A stretch of DNA of 64,000 nt from contig CAZKPB010000001.1 of assembly GCA_964554535.1 (NCBI GenBank), forward strand, positions 124,001-188,000, written 5' to 3'. Shown piece by piece: positions 1 through 7,686 of the stretch; position 1 is the first letter of the stretch; every line of letters begins with the position of its first letter. Position numbers and translations under genes: made by a program. This DNA is from DMER64 sp964554535 (GTDB lineage: Bacteria > Bacteroidota > Bacteroidia > Bacteroidales > UBA932). The notes under the pieces are model-generated. The model was given only the letters and a program-made list of their open reading frames with translations. It made no database searches and was not told the origin of the DNA.

Positions 1-404
1 TTTTGCGGGTAATCTTCCAACAATTGTTCATACAGTTTGCAGGCCTTTTCCGTCTGACGGGTCTGCAGGGCCAGTTGGGCCTCGTCCAATCGGTACCAGT
101 AGTTACCCGGATCCAGTTTAACCGCCTTCTGCAACCAGTCGGCGGCCTTAACGGTATCTTTCAGTATAAGTGAAGTCCTGTACAGCTGGTAGCAGGCCGC
201 ATTGTGGTTTGCATCGCAACGGAATGCGTCTTCAAAGAGACGGGCGGCCGTTTCCAATTCTCCGGCATAATAGGCCCTGAGCCCCTGCTGAAACGCATAC
301 TCCCCCTCCTCTGCCTTTTGCACCGAGCCGCGGTAAGCACAGGAAGACAACATACATAGTGAAACAAGAATCAGATAACGGTATATCTTTTGCAAATAAT
401 TCAT
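1..404 (-). CDS. TPR-repeat lipoprotein (3' end outside window)
   Basis: Reading leftward from the ATG at 404, the frame stays open to the window edge, so only the first ~134 residues are seen. The N-terminus is a lipoprotein signal peptide: basic and hydrophobic stretch, then lipobox LSSC with the acylated Cys near residue 23. The remainder is alpha-helical with TPR-like spacing (for example AYYAGELETAARLFEDAF, then a helix pair ending in AADWLQKAVKLDPGN), so it should be a lipid-anchored protein-interaction scaffold facing the periplasm. The start is supported by a TAACTTTG promoter box ending 7 nt upstream. Specific partner unknown. Confidence 0.8.
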   Translation of the reverse strand, partial: MNYLQKIYRYLILVSLCMLSSCAYRGSVQKAEEGEYAFQQGLRAYYAGELETAARLFEDAFRCDANHNAACYQLYRTSLILKDTVKAADWLQKAVKLDPGNYWYRLDEAQLALQTRQTEKACKLYEQLLEDYPQ

Positions 405-411
405 ATCCTGA

Positions 412-448
412 CAAAGTTACCACATTTGGATTATTTATTTTACATTTG
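412..448. promoter_or_regulatory. Divergent promoter pair (TPR lipoprotein / ECF sigma operon)
   Basis: Minus-strand -7 box TAACTTTG at 419-412, 7 nt before the ATG at 404. Plus-strand -7 box TACATTTG at 441-448, 29 nt before the sigma factor ATG at 478. Both match the Bacteroidota consensus TAnnTTTG. The -33 elements are not convincing. Confidence 0.6.
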
Positions 449-477
449 TTTACATCTGAAACATTTTTCTAAACCTA

Positions 478-1047
478 ATGCAGCATTTCAGCACCAAAAA
501 TCGTCTATATGAGGACTTTACGGAAAGCGAACTCATTGCTGCTTGTGTCAAAAAAGACCCACGGGCACAACGTGTTGTCTATGAGCGGTTTTACGCGAAG
601 ATGCTTGCCGTCTGCACACGGTATACAGGCAGTAAGGAAACTGCCAAAGATTTGGTGCAGGATGGTTTTGTGGTCCTGTTTGATAAAATTGGCACTTATG
701 CAGGGACCGGTTCTTTTGAAGGTTGGGTTAGAAGAATAATGGTGAACACCTCTCTCTCTTATCTGCGTAAAAACGACGCCTTGCGTATGAGTCAGCAGAT
801 AGATATAACCCTGGGGAAGTCTGTTACTATGGGAAATATTCTGGAAAACATTTCGGTACAGGATATTATGCATTGTGTGGAACAGATGCCCGTAGGATTC
901 CGTACCATTTTTAACCTGTATGCAGTGGAAGGTTATCCCCACCAGGAGATAGCCAAGATGTTGCAAATCAACGAAAGTACTTCCCGCTCCCAGTATTCCC
1001 GCGCCAGGATTTGGCTGCAAAACCGTTTAACCGACCCAAAGAAATGA
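478..1047 (+). CDS. ECF-type RNA polymerase sigma-70 factor
   Basis: A 189-residue protein of the usual ECF size. Region 2 spans about residues 37-100 (YERFYAKMLAVCTRYTGSKE, then DLVQDGFVVLFDKI and the WVRRIMVNTSLSYLRK helix); region 4 spans about 130-183 with helix-turn-helix EGYPHQEIAKMLQINESTSR. It should direct core RNA polymerase to a small regulon. It is first of three overlapping genes (4 bp ATGA overlap with the next), followed by a small lipoprotein and a membrane/barrel protein whose cytoplasmic N-terminus could act as its anti-sigma factor (inference). Family certain, regulon unknown. Confidence 0.93.
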   Translation: MQHFSTKNRLYEDFTESELIAACVKKDPRAQRVVYERFYAKMLAVCTRYTGSKETAKDLVQDGFVVLFDKIGTYAGTGSFEGWVRRIMVNTSLSYLRKNDALRMSQQIDITLGKSVTMGNILENISVQDIMHCVEQMPVGFRTIFNLYAVEGYPHQEIAKMLQINESTSRSQYSRARIWLQNRLTDPKK

Positions 1048-1517
1048 AAGAAAAAAAGGTAACTAAAAGGCTGTTTGGCATTCTCCCGCTACTGTGCGTC
1101 ATTTCCGCGTGCAGTGACGTGGTCCCGTTCCCCGAACCGAATGTCAAGGGAGAATTGGAAAGCAATCTTCCTTTTGCCTATTTTGTGGTGGAAGGAACCC
1201 TCACGGACACCGTGGCCAAAACGGCCGTTCCCCTTATCTCTGTACAACTGCACAACCAACCCTCCGTCCTCACGGACGAGAATGGCCATTTCATTACCTT
1301 CACCAGTGCCTTTCCCATTGGTCAGGAATTCTCACTGGTCATCAACGGTCCCGGGAAATTGCATCAGAACGCTTACCCTGTGGAATCCACCTTCGTTCAT
1401 TTTTTACTGCCCACTTTCCAACTGAGCCGGGAAGACATCACCGCGCTGGGACCCGAATTTTTTGGACGCTGTCACTTGACCTTTGATTATATTTTATCCC
1501 CGTTGTGCAATGAGTGA
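1044..1517 (+). CDS. Small lipoprotein of the sigma factor operon
   Basis: 157 residues. The ATG at 1044 overlaps the sigma factor stop (ATGA) and gives a clean lipoprotein signal peptide ending in lipobox VISAC (Cys near residue 23); the longer in-frame start at 1011 would put extra polar residues ahead of the signal and is less likely. The mature part reads like a carboxypeptidase-regulatory/Ig-type beta-sandwich (EGTLTDT...LTDENGHFITF). This resembles small Bacteroidota lipoproteins of unknown role. Translational coupling on both sides suggests it works with the sigma factor and the barrel protein, perhaps as part of an envelope-sensing unit (inference). Confidence 0.75.
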   Translation: MKEKKVTKRLFGILPLLCVISACSDVVPFPEPNVKGELESNLPFAYFVVEGTLTDTVAKTAVPLISVQLHNQPSVLTDENGHFITFTSAFPIGQEFSLVINGPGKLHQNAYPVESTFVHFLLPTFQLSREDITALGPEFFGRCHLTFDYILSPLCNE

Positions 1518-2748
1518 CCCGTTGTTTGATAATAATCTCAGGGAGAAACTCTTCTCTTTTTCTGACCCGCAAGATACGCCGGACTGGGAAGATTTGTGTG
1601 CGCGTATGACACGCAAACGTGCCGCGGTACGCCGCCGGCGCATTATCCTGTACAGCTCGGCCGCGGCAGCCTGTATGCTTTTGCTCTTTGGTTTGTTTAT
1701 GCTGTACGCTCCGGAAGAAGCAAACCACGTACCTACCGTAGCGGTGGTACCCCCGGCAACCCTGCAGGAAGCGCAACCCTCAATAGAAGAAATACTGCCG
1801 CAGGACACCCCCGTTCTGCTGGCGGCAGACCGCCCCTCACTGCCCGTAGGCCCCGCTCCGCAGGCCTCGGCAGGAAATAGTATGACCCCTGCCGAACAGG
1901 AATCCGCCTCACCGCAAGATCTGGCTCCTCTTATTCCGGCCGATGAAGCGCCTGAAGCGGTGCTGGAATTGCCTGTGAACCCGGATATTTTCACCCCGAC
2001 TGACCCCAAAACGGTCAAGGAACGCAGCACGTTTATTGCTCCGGACAAGCCGGCACGGAACCGCCAGTACCGGAAGTGGATTACTGCGGCACAAATTTCT
2101 TACCAGGGAGCCATCAACGGCAACTACCTGTTTACCCCGTCCACCTACACCACCACCTGGAAAACTCCGCTGAGCCTTGCCAGTAGCGACCTGGACAACG
2201 TGGGCTTGCCCGAATTCCTTACTCAGGGCATAGCCGGCAATGAAGCCAACGTCATTTCCATGCATTTTTCCACGCCACTGTCCGCCGGGCTTAACGTACA
2301 GAAAGAATTCAACAAATGGCTGGCGGTAGGGGCCTCGCTCACCTATACACTTATGCGCGGGGAATACCAGGTGCTTACGGCAGACAAATCCTATATAGTC
2401 AACCAAAACACCCATTATGTGGGGATTCCCGTAAGCGTTTACCTCAAAGCCGTGAACTCCAAATCCCTGAACGTTTACGGTGTATTGGGAGGGGCTGTGG
2501 ACAAAGCCGTGGCCGATGAATACCTCTGCGCCCTCAATCAGGTGACTACCCGCCAGAGCCAGTCGGTACAAGGTGTACAATGGTCGGTATACGGGGGGTT
2601 GGGCATTGAATACAAATGCACGGAGCTGGTGGGAATCTATATAGAACCTGCCGTTTCCCACTATTTTGAGAACAACCAGCCCAAGAGCATCCGCACCATA
2701 CAACCCACCCAGTTCAAAGTAGAGGTGGGGGTTCGTTTCAGAATCTGA
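1510..2748 (+). CDS. Envelope-spanning protein: cytoplasmic/TM N-terminus plus C-terminal beta-barrel
   Basis: 412 residues from the ATG at 1510, overlapping the previous gene by 8 bp. Order: short charged cytoplasmic segment (1-43, ending in a KRAAVRRRR stretch), one hydrophobic helix (about 44-64), a Pro/Ala/Glu-rich linker (about 65-180), then a beta-rich domain with alternating aromatic strands ending in VEVGVRFRI, typical of outer-membrane beta-barrel domains. There is no cleavable signal peptide: the positive charge before the helix fits an N-in inner-membrane anchor. Placement after an ECF sigma factor suggests an anti-sigma/sensor role for the N-terminus (inference). The alternative is a periplasmic, non-inserted beta domain. 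Confidence 0.75.
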   Translation: MSDPLFDNNLREKLFSFSDPQDTPDWEDLCARMTRKRAAVRRRRIILYSSAAAACMLLLFGLFMLYAPEEANHVPTVAVVPPATLQEAQPSIEEILPQDTPVLLAADRPSLPVGPAPQASAGNSMTPAEQESASPQDLAPLIPADEAPEAVLELPVNPDIFTPTDPKTVKERSTFIAPDKPARNRQYRKWITAAQISYQGAINGNYLFTPSTYTTTWKTPLSLASSDLDNVGLPEFLTQGIAGNEANVISMHFSTPLSAGLNVQKEFNKWLAVGASLTYTLMRGEYQVLTADKSYIVNQNTHYVGIPVSVYLKAVNSKSLNVYGVLGGAVDKAVADEYLCALNQVTTRQSQSVQGVQWSVYGGLGIEYKCTELVGIYIEPAVSHYFENNQPKSIRTIQPTQFKVEVGVRFRI

Positions 2749-2755
2749 AACCGGG

Positions 2756-3511
2756 CTATGATTTGACTTTTTTCAGCAATTGCGCCATTTGAGAGGCAAA
2801 GACAAAATCATTCAATTCTTTACAGTCAGAATTGAAAATATTGTCTTTGGTACCCGTCCACGCATTGCGGCCCTCATGGATAAAGACCACTTTCTCCCCT
2901 ATGCCCACCACCGAGTTCATATCGTGCGTGTTGATGATGGTGGTCATATTGAATTCGTGCGTGAGCGAATGCAGCAACTCGTCTATTTTGATGGAGGTTT
3001 GCGGGTCCAGGCCCGAGTTGGGCTCGTCGCAGAACAAATACTTGGGATCCATTACCAGGGCACGAGCAATCCCAACCCGTTTCTGCATCCCACCGCTTAA
3101 TTCGGAAGGGTACTTCTGATGCACGTCCGGCAAGTTTACCCGTTCCAGACAGAAATCCACCCTTTCTTTTTTTTGGGCATCAGACCAGTCGGTAAAAAAA
3201 TCCAGCGGAAAGCGGACGTTTTCTTCTGTCGTGGCAAAATCAAACAAGGCCGCCCCCTGGAACAGCATCCCGGTTTGTTGATGAATGGCTTTCCGGCCCG
3301 CCTCGTTCAAAGAACTGAAACACGTCTGGTCGTAGAAAATACGTCCGGAGTCAATGGAGTGCAATCCGCTGATGGCTTTGAGTAAAACGGTTTTTCCGCT
3401 GCCGCTAGCACCAATGATCAGATTGGTTTTACCGGCTTCAAAGGCCAGCGAAATATCCTGCAAGACCTGTTGCGGACCAAATGATTTGTTTATGTGCTCT
3501 ATCGTAATCAT
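2756..3511 (-). CDS. mlaF: MlaF-like phospholipid ABC transporter ATP-binding protein
   Basis: 251 residues with all ABC ATPase motifs: Walker A GASGSGKT (34-41), Q-loop GMLFQG (81-86), signature LSGGM (138-142), Walker B YLFCDEP (158-164), D-loop SGLD, and the switch His in INTHD. It resembles the MlaF/YrbF subgroup, which powers lipid traffic between inner and outer membranes. It lies 1 bp after the MlaE-type permease on the same strand, so the two form a transporter core. No MCE (MlaD) gene is in the window, so the substrate-binding part must be elsewhere. Confidence 0.88.
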   Translation of the reverse strand: MITIEHINKSFGPQQVLQDISLAFEAGKTNLIIGASGSGKTVLLKAISGLHSIDSGRIFYDQTCFSSLNEAGRKAIHQQTGMLFQGAALFDFATTEENVRFPLDFFTDWSDAQKKERVDFCLERVNLPDVHQKYPSELSGGMQKRVGIARALVMDPKYLFCDEPNSGLDPQTSIKIDELLHSLTHEFNMTTIINTHDMNSVVGIGEKVVFIHEGRNAWTGTKDNIFNSDCKELNDFVFASQMAQLLKKVKS

Positions 3512-3512
3512 C

Positions 3513-4256
3513 CTACAACAAAATCTGGGTCAACAACAAGTCGGAAACAAGAATCAGCAGACAAATTACCACAATGGCGTGAGTTCCGGCCTTGCCCACC
3601 TCCAACGAACTGTCTTTTTTGGAATACCCGCAGAAGGCCGACACCGAGGCAATAATAAAACTGAACACCACCATCTTGACTATGGCGTATACAATGTAAT
3701 ACCCTTTAAAACAGAAACGCAGGCCGGTGATATACTGGTCTGCCGTAATCATCCCCGTAAGGACCACAATCAACAGCCCGCCCAACATGCCCACCATAAA
3801 GCTGAACAGGTACAGCAGCGGATTAAACAGACAGCTGGCCGCAATTTTGGGCAAAATAAGGTAATTGGCCGAGTTGATGCCCATCATCTCCATGGCGTCT
3901 ATTTGTTCCGTAAGGCGCATGGTACCTATTTCCGAGGCAATGTTGGAACCCACGGTGCCGGCCAGAATAAGGGCCACCATGGTACAGGAAAACTCCAGCA
4001 CCATACTTTCCCGCACCATATAGCCCACATACATTTTGGGAATAAACGGGTTCTCCAGGTTATAGGCGGTCTGAATTACCAGCACGGCGCCAATGGCAAT
4101 GGAGATAATCCCAATAAGCGTAACGGATGAAAAACCCAGTTTGTCCAGCTCCACCACAAACTGCCTCCAGAAGAGTTTCCATTTGTCCGGCTTGGTAAAC
4201 ACTTTCTTCATCAGCAGGAAATAAGATCCCACCCTTTCAAAAAATCGCCCAATCAT
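3513..4256 (-). CDS. mlaE: MlaE-like phospholipid ABC transporter permease
   Basis: 247 residues with five or six hydrophobic helices and the conserved MlaE core (GTVGSNIASEIGTMRLTEQI, then the DAMEMMGINSANYLILPK coupling-helix region). It forms the membrane channel for the MlaF ATPase downstream. A GTG at 4289 would add 11 residues, but a TATCTTTG promoter box lies inside that extension, 4 nt before the ATG at 4256, so the ATG start is preferred. Confidence 0.88.
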   Translation of the reverse strand: MIGRFFERVGSYFLLMKKVFTKPDKWKLFWRQFVVELDKLGFSSVTLIGIISIAIGAVLVIQTAYNLENPFIPKMYVGYMVRESMVLEFSCTMVALILAGTVGSNIASEIGTMRLTEQIDAMEMMGINSANYLILPKIAASCLFNPLLYLFSFMVGMLGGLLIVVLTGMITADQYITGLRFCFKGYYIVYAIVKMVVFSFIIASVSAFCGYSKKDSSLEVGKAGTHAIVVICLLILVSDLLLTQILL

Positions 4257-4260
4257 TCGG

Positions 4261-4285
4261 CAAAGATAAGATTTTTCTACCTTTG
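4261..4285. promoter_or_regulatory. Back-to-back leaderless promoters for mlaE and waaA
   Basis: Minus box TATCTTTG at 4268-4261, 4 nt before the mlaE ATG (4256). Plus box TACCTTTG at 4278-4285, 7 nt before the waaA ATG (4293). The boxes are 9 bp apart. With initiation expected a few nt past the box, both mRNAs would begin at or next to the start codon. Confidence 0.65.
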
Positions 4286-4292
4286 CCACACT

Positions 4293-5486
4293 ATGAACAA
4301 CTCAAGTAAAGTTCGGCAATTTTTTACAGGCCGCAGGGGACAGTGGCAACGGTTAACCCGCGTGTTTTCCCAAAAGCGGGATACTCCCACCGTATGGTTC
4401 CACTGCGCCTCGTTGGGTGAATTTGAACAGGGACGCCCTGTAATGGAAGCCTACCGCACCGCGCACCCTAAAGATTTTATTTTGCTGACCTTCTTTTCCC
4501 CGTCCGGATATGAAATACGGAAAAATTACCCGGGAGCGGACTGTATCTGCTACCTTCCTCTGGATTTTCCATGGAACGCCCGCCGCTTTTTGCAGTTGAC
4601 CCGGCCGTCCAAAGCCTATTTTGTGAAATACGAATTCTGGTATTTTTTTCTGACCGCACTCAAACGCCGCCACATTCCCACCTACTTGTTTTCCGCCATC
4701 TTTCTCAAAGAACAACCTTTCTTCAAATGGTACGGCGGAATCTACCGGAAAATATTGACCTGCTACACCCGCATTTTTGTACAAAACCCGGAATCCGAGA
4801 AGTTGCTGCATACGCTGCCCGGCGGCAACCGCCTGCCGGTCACCGTGGCCGGAGACACCCGTTTTGACCGCGTATTGGAAATTTGTGCCGAGGATCGCGT
4901 GCCGCAAAATTTCAAGGACTTCATTCAAGTTGCCGCTCCCCGTCCCATATTGGTGGCCGGCAGTTCCTGGGGCGATGACGAGAAGCATCTGGTGCGTCTG
5001 CTGGATACATACCCCCAACTGCAACTTGTGCTGGCCCCCCACGAAATCCACGCCGCGCACCTCAACGCCATTGCCGGACTGTTTGCCGCCCACAAACCGG
5101 TATTTTTTTCACAATACCCTCATCCGGCCGCCATCCCCTCTTCCAGGGTGCTGGTAATAGACTGTATGGGGCTTCTTTCTTCGCTCTACCGATACGCCAC
5201 CCTATGCTACATCGGAGGCGGGTTCAACCCGTCCGGCATCCACAATACGCTGGAAGCCGCCACTTACGGCAAGCCCATACTCATTGGGCCCAACTATAAT
5301 AAATTTAAAGAAGCCATGGATTTAGTGGCAGAAGGCGCCGTGATTTCATACAGTACGTATGACCAATTGGATAAGGCCGCCGGCACCTGGCTTTCCTCCC
5401 CACAGCAGGCCGCTGCCGCAGGAGCCGCTGCCGCCGCCTATGTACGCGCACACGCCGGCGCCACGCAGACTATTCTTGGTGCATAA
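4293..5486 (+). CDS. waaA: 3-deoxy-D-manno-octulosonic acid (Kdo) transferase
   Basis: 397-residue GT-B glycosyltransferase that adds Kdo from CMP-Kdo to lipid A precursor at the cytoplasmic face of the inner membrane. The acceptor-side catalytic motif FHCASLGEFEQGRP (about 36-49), YEFWYFF, and the donor motif GGGFNPSGIHNTLEAATYGKP are all clear. The N-terminal hydrophobic anchor helix usual in this family is missing: the protein opens with a polar segment (MNNSSKVRQFF) equivalent to the region just after that helix, and no in-frame ATG is found upstream. A promoter box 7 nt ahead supports this start. Its 3' end overlaps the convergent DAHP synthase gene by 17 bp. Confidence 0.93.
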   Translation: MNNSSKVRQFFTGRRGQWQRLTRVFSQKRDTPTVWFHCASLGEFEQGRPVMEAYRTAHPKDFILLTFFSPSGYEIRKNYPGADCICYLPLDFPWNARRFLQLTRPSKAYFVKYEFWYFFLTALKRRHIPTYLFSAIFLKEQPFFKWYGGIYRKILTCYTRIFVQNPESEKLLHTLPGGNRLPVTVAGDTRFDRVLEICAEDRVPQNFKDFIQVAAPRPILVAGSSWGDDEKHLVRLLDTYPQLQLVLAPHEIHAAHLNAIAGLFAAHKPVFFSQYPHPAAIPSSRVLVIDCMGLLSSLYRYATLCYIGGGFNPSGIHNTLEAATYGKPILIGPNYNKFKEAMDLVAEGAVISYSTYDQLDKAAGTWLSSPQQAAAAGAAAAAYVRAHAGATQTILGA

Positions 5487-6552
5487 TGCTTTCCTGCCGC
5501 GCAATGGATTGCTTGTGGATGGCTTCATAGACCTCGTTCAAAAATTTGATATCCAGTTTTTTGTCCTCGGCCAGCTTTTCCACTCGGTGCAAGACTCCCT
5601 TGGTCCAGCGTTCTGTTTGGACAATACCCACTCCGGCTTTCTTTTTCAACAGGCCTATGCGGTCCACCAGCGCCATACGCTGCGCCAGTAAATCCACAAT
5701 ATCCTCGTCCAATATGTCAATGCGCAAACGCAGGGCCTCAAGCAACGCCTTATCGGCGGCTTCTTCCGTGCCGGAAGGGGTGCTGTGGCGCCACTGCAGC
5801 GTCTGCATAAGGGCCTCAAAAGACGTAATATCCAATTGCTGAGGCGCATCACTCAACGCGTCACAGGGATGAGGATGCACTTCCAGCATCAACCCGTCAA
5901 AATTCAAATCCAGCGCACGCTGGGCAATCCCGGCAATAAACTCGGTCCGGCCGCACAAATGGGACGGGTCACACAGCAGGGGAATCTGCGGAAGGCGCAA
6001 TTTAAAGTTGATGGGCACCATCCATAACGGAGCGTTGCGCAGGCTCCCCGCGTGATTCTCGCTGAACCCGCGATGCACGGCACAAACAGAAGTGAGTCCC
6101 TCGCGTAAAAACCGTTCCACAGCCCCCACCCACAAACCGGGGTCGGGATGCATGGGATTCTTTACAAAGACCTGCGTCCCCGTTCCGGACAAGACCCGGG
6201 CAATTTCCTGTACCAAAAAAGGATTAGTGGTGGTACGGGCGCCAATCCAGACGGCACGCAACCCCGCGCGCAATACTTCCTCCGCGTGGACGGTCCCCGC
6301 CACCTCGGTACAGGCCGTCAAGCCATATGTGTCCTGCACTTCCATGAGCCAGGGCAGTCCGCGCGTCCCCACCCCTTCAAAACTGCCGGGCTCCGTACGG
6401 GGCTTCCATATGCCTGCCCGGAAAAAAGATATTTTTCCCAAACCGGTCTCCCGCGGCAATACCACACGGGACAGCCCGCGGGCGGCTTCCAGCACCTGCT
6501 CTCTGGACTCGGCACTACAAGGACCGGCAATGATTATGGGATGAATGTTCAT
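5470..6552 (-). CDS. Bifunctional DAHP synthase / chorismate mutase
   Basis: 360 residues. The N-terminal ~260 are a class-I KDPG-type DAHP synthase (GPCSAES at 10-16, WKPRTEPGSFEGVG, KNPMHPDP, LLCDPSHLCG), which joins phosphoenolpyruvate and erythrose-4-phosphate at the head of aromatic synthesis. The C-terminal ~90 are an AroQ-type chorismate mutase (LRLRIDILDEDIVDLLAQRM, then LLKKKAGV and a third helix), which makes prephenate. This fusion is standard in Bacteroidales; the mutase part usually also acts in feedback control by prephenate. Starts 5 nt after the PfkB kinase stop, so probably co-transcribed with it. Confidence 0.93.
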   Translation of the reverse strand: MNIHPIIIAGPCSAESREQVLEAARGLSRVVLPRETGLGKISFFRAGIWKPRTEPGSFEGVGTRGLPWLMEVQDTYGLTACTEVAGTVHAEEVLRAGLRAVWIGARTTTNPFLVQEIARVLSGTGTQVFVKNPMHPDPGLWVGAVERFLREGLTSVCAVHRGFSENHAGSLRNAPLWMVPINFKLRLPQIPLLCDPSHLCGRTEFIAGIAQRALDLNFDGLMLEVHPHPCDALSDAPQQLDITSFEALMQTLQWRHSTPSGTEEAADKALLEALRLRIDILDEDIVDLLAQRMALVDRIGLLKKKAGVGIVQTERWTKGVLHRVEKLAEDKKLDIKFLNEVYEAIHKQSIARQESIMHQE

Positions 6553-6557
6553 ACTTG

Positions 6558-7550
6558 TTATTCAGGATCTTCAATCCGCTGACGGATTTCCTGTTTGACA
6601 ATTCTCCAGCGCGGAATGTCAATCTTGGCCCCAATCACTTCCACCACCTTAGCCGCCAGCATAGAGCCGATATCGCCGCACTTCTGCAACGACAAACCCA
6701 GGGAATGGGCATACAGAAAGCCCGAGGCATACAAGTCTCCGGCACCGGTGGCGTCAATGGATACTCCCGGCCATGCCTTGACCCTATATACCTGATCGCC
6801 GCTCTTAATCATGGAGCCGGCTTTCCCAATCTTCACCACGGCAATCTTGCAAACCTTGGCTATCTCATCCAGGGCCTGACGCGGTTCCTTTCCGGTGAAC
6901 GAGAGCGACTCGGCCTCGTTGGCAAAGACAATGTCCACGTAATTTTCTACAATGTCGTGCAGAAAGGCCTCGTTGCTTTCCACCACGTTATAGCTGGCCA
7001 TGTCTATGGAAATGATGGCCCCGGCCTCTTTTGCCAGTTTCACGGCGCGGCGGACCAGATGCTGGTTCTGCACCAGGTAGCCTTCTATGTGAAAGTAGTC
7101 GTAGCCCGCAAACATCTCGGGCGTAAGGTCCTCCGGGACCAGTTCCAGAGCGGCCCCCAGATAGACGGCAAAAGTCCGGTCGGCATCGGCCTCGGTAATA
7201 AACACCATGGCCCGGCCCGAGGCGTGGCGACCCTTGAGCAGGCACGGCTTGATGCCGTTGCGTTGCTGGTCGGCAAAAAACAGGGAGCCCAGCTCGTCAT
7301 CACCCACCTTGCCAATGAAACCGGAAGGCATGCCCATTACGGCCGTCCCGTAAATGGTGTTTGCGGCCGAGCCACCTGCCACATACTGCACGCCCATTGG
7401 CTTGAGCGTCTGCCAGATTTTTTCTGCCGTGGACGCATCCACGTGCTGCATACTGCCGTGCGGCAAATGATAGCGGGTAAGTAAGGTGTCGTCCGGCAGC
7501 AGGGCCAGAATGTCTGTAAGGGCGTTGCCTATTCCTAAGATGGATTTCAT
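6558..7550 (-). CDS. PfkB-family sugar/nucleoside kinase
   Basis: 330 residues from the ATG at 7550 (MKSILGIGNALTDIL); an upstream start at 7595 adds an unlikely hydrophobic tail. Carries the glycine-rich PfkB signature 1 (AGGSAANTIYGTAVMG) and the catalytic signature 2 DATGAGDLYASGFLYA with the base Asp. The family phosphorylates sugars or nucleosides with ATP; this subgroup looks closest to adenosine kinase-like Bacteroidota proteins, but the substrate cannot be read from the sequence. Probable promoter TATTTTTA at 7576-7569. Followed closely by the aromatic-pathway fusion gene. Confidence 0.88.
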   Translation of the reverse strand: MKSILGIGNALTDILALLPDDTLLTRYHLPHGSMQHVDASTAEKIWQTLKPMGVQYVAGGSAANTIYGTAVMGMPSGFIGKVGDDELGSLFFADQQRNGIKPCLLKGRHASGRAMVFITEADADRTFAVYLGAALELVPEDLTPEMFAGYDYFHIEGYLVQNQHLVRRAVKLAKEAGAIISIDMASYNVVESNEAFLHDIVENYVDIVFANEAESLSFTGKEPRQALDEIAKVCKIAVVKIGKAGSMIKSGDQVYRVKAWPGVSIDATGAGDLYASGFLYAHSLGLSLQKCGDIGSMLAAKVVEVIGAKIDIPRWRIVKQEIRQRIEDPE

Positions 7551-7568
7551 ATTGGTTTGAATAAAAAG

Positions 7569-7680
7569 TAAAAATACTAAAAAATCCTCAACCACCAGCC
7601 GGATGGCGCGGAACCACGAGCCGGATGACCCGGCAAGTGCACCAATATAAAAACTGATTCGCTGGTAATTTGTATCTTTA
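7569..7680. promoter_or_regulatory. Divergent promoters for PfkB kinase and YbhN-like gene
   Basis: Minus box TATTTTTA (7576-7569), 18 nt before the kinase ATG. Plus box TATCTTTA (7673-7680), 6 nt before the ATG at 7687, so the plus transcript should be nearly leaderless. Both boxes end in A rather than G, a weaker match to TAnnTTTG. The 96 bp between them contain the imperfect repeat listed separately. Confidence 0.45.
7593..7632. repeat. Imperfect tandem repeat, two ~19-20 bp units
   Basis: Two adjacent GC-rich units share the core AGCCGGATGrCsCGG: 7593-7611 and 7614-7632. They lie between divergent promoters. No function is evident; an operator or a remnant duplication are both possible. 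Confidence 0.4.
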
Positions 7681-7686
7681 CACCCT

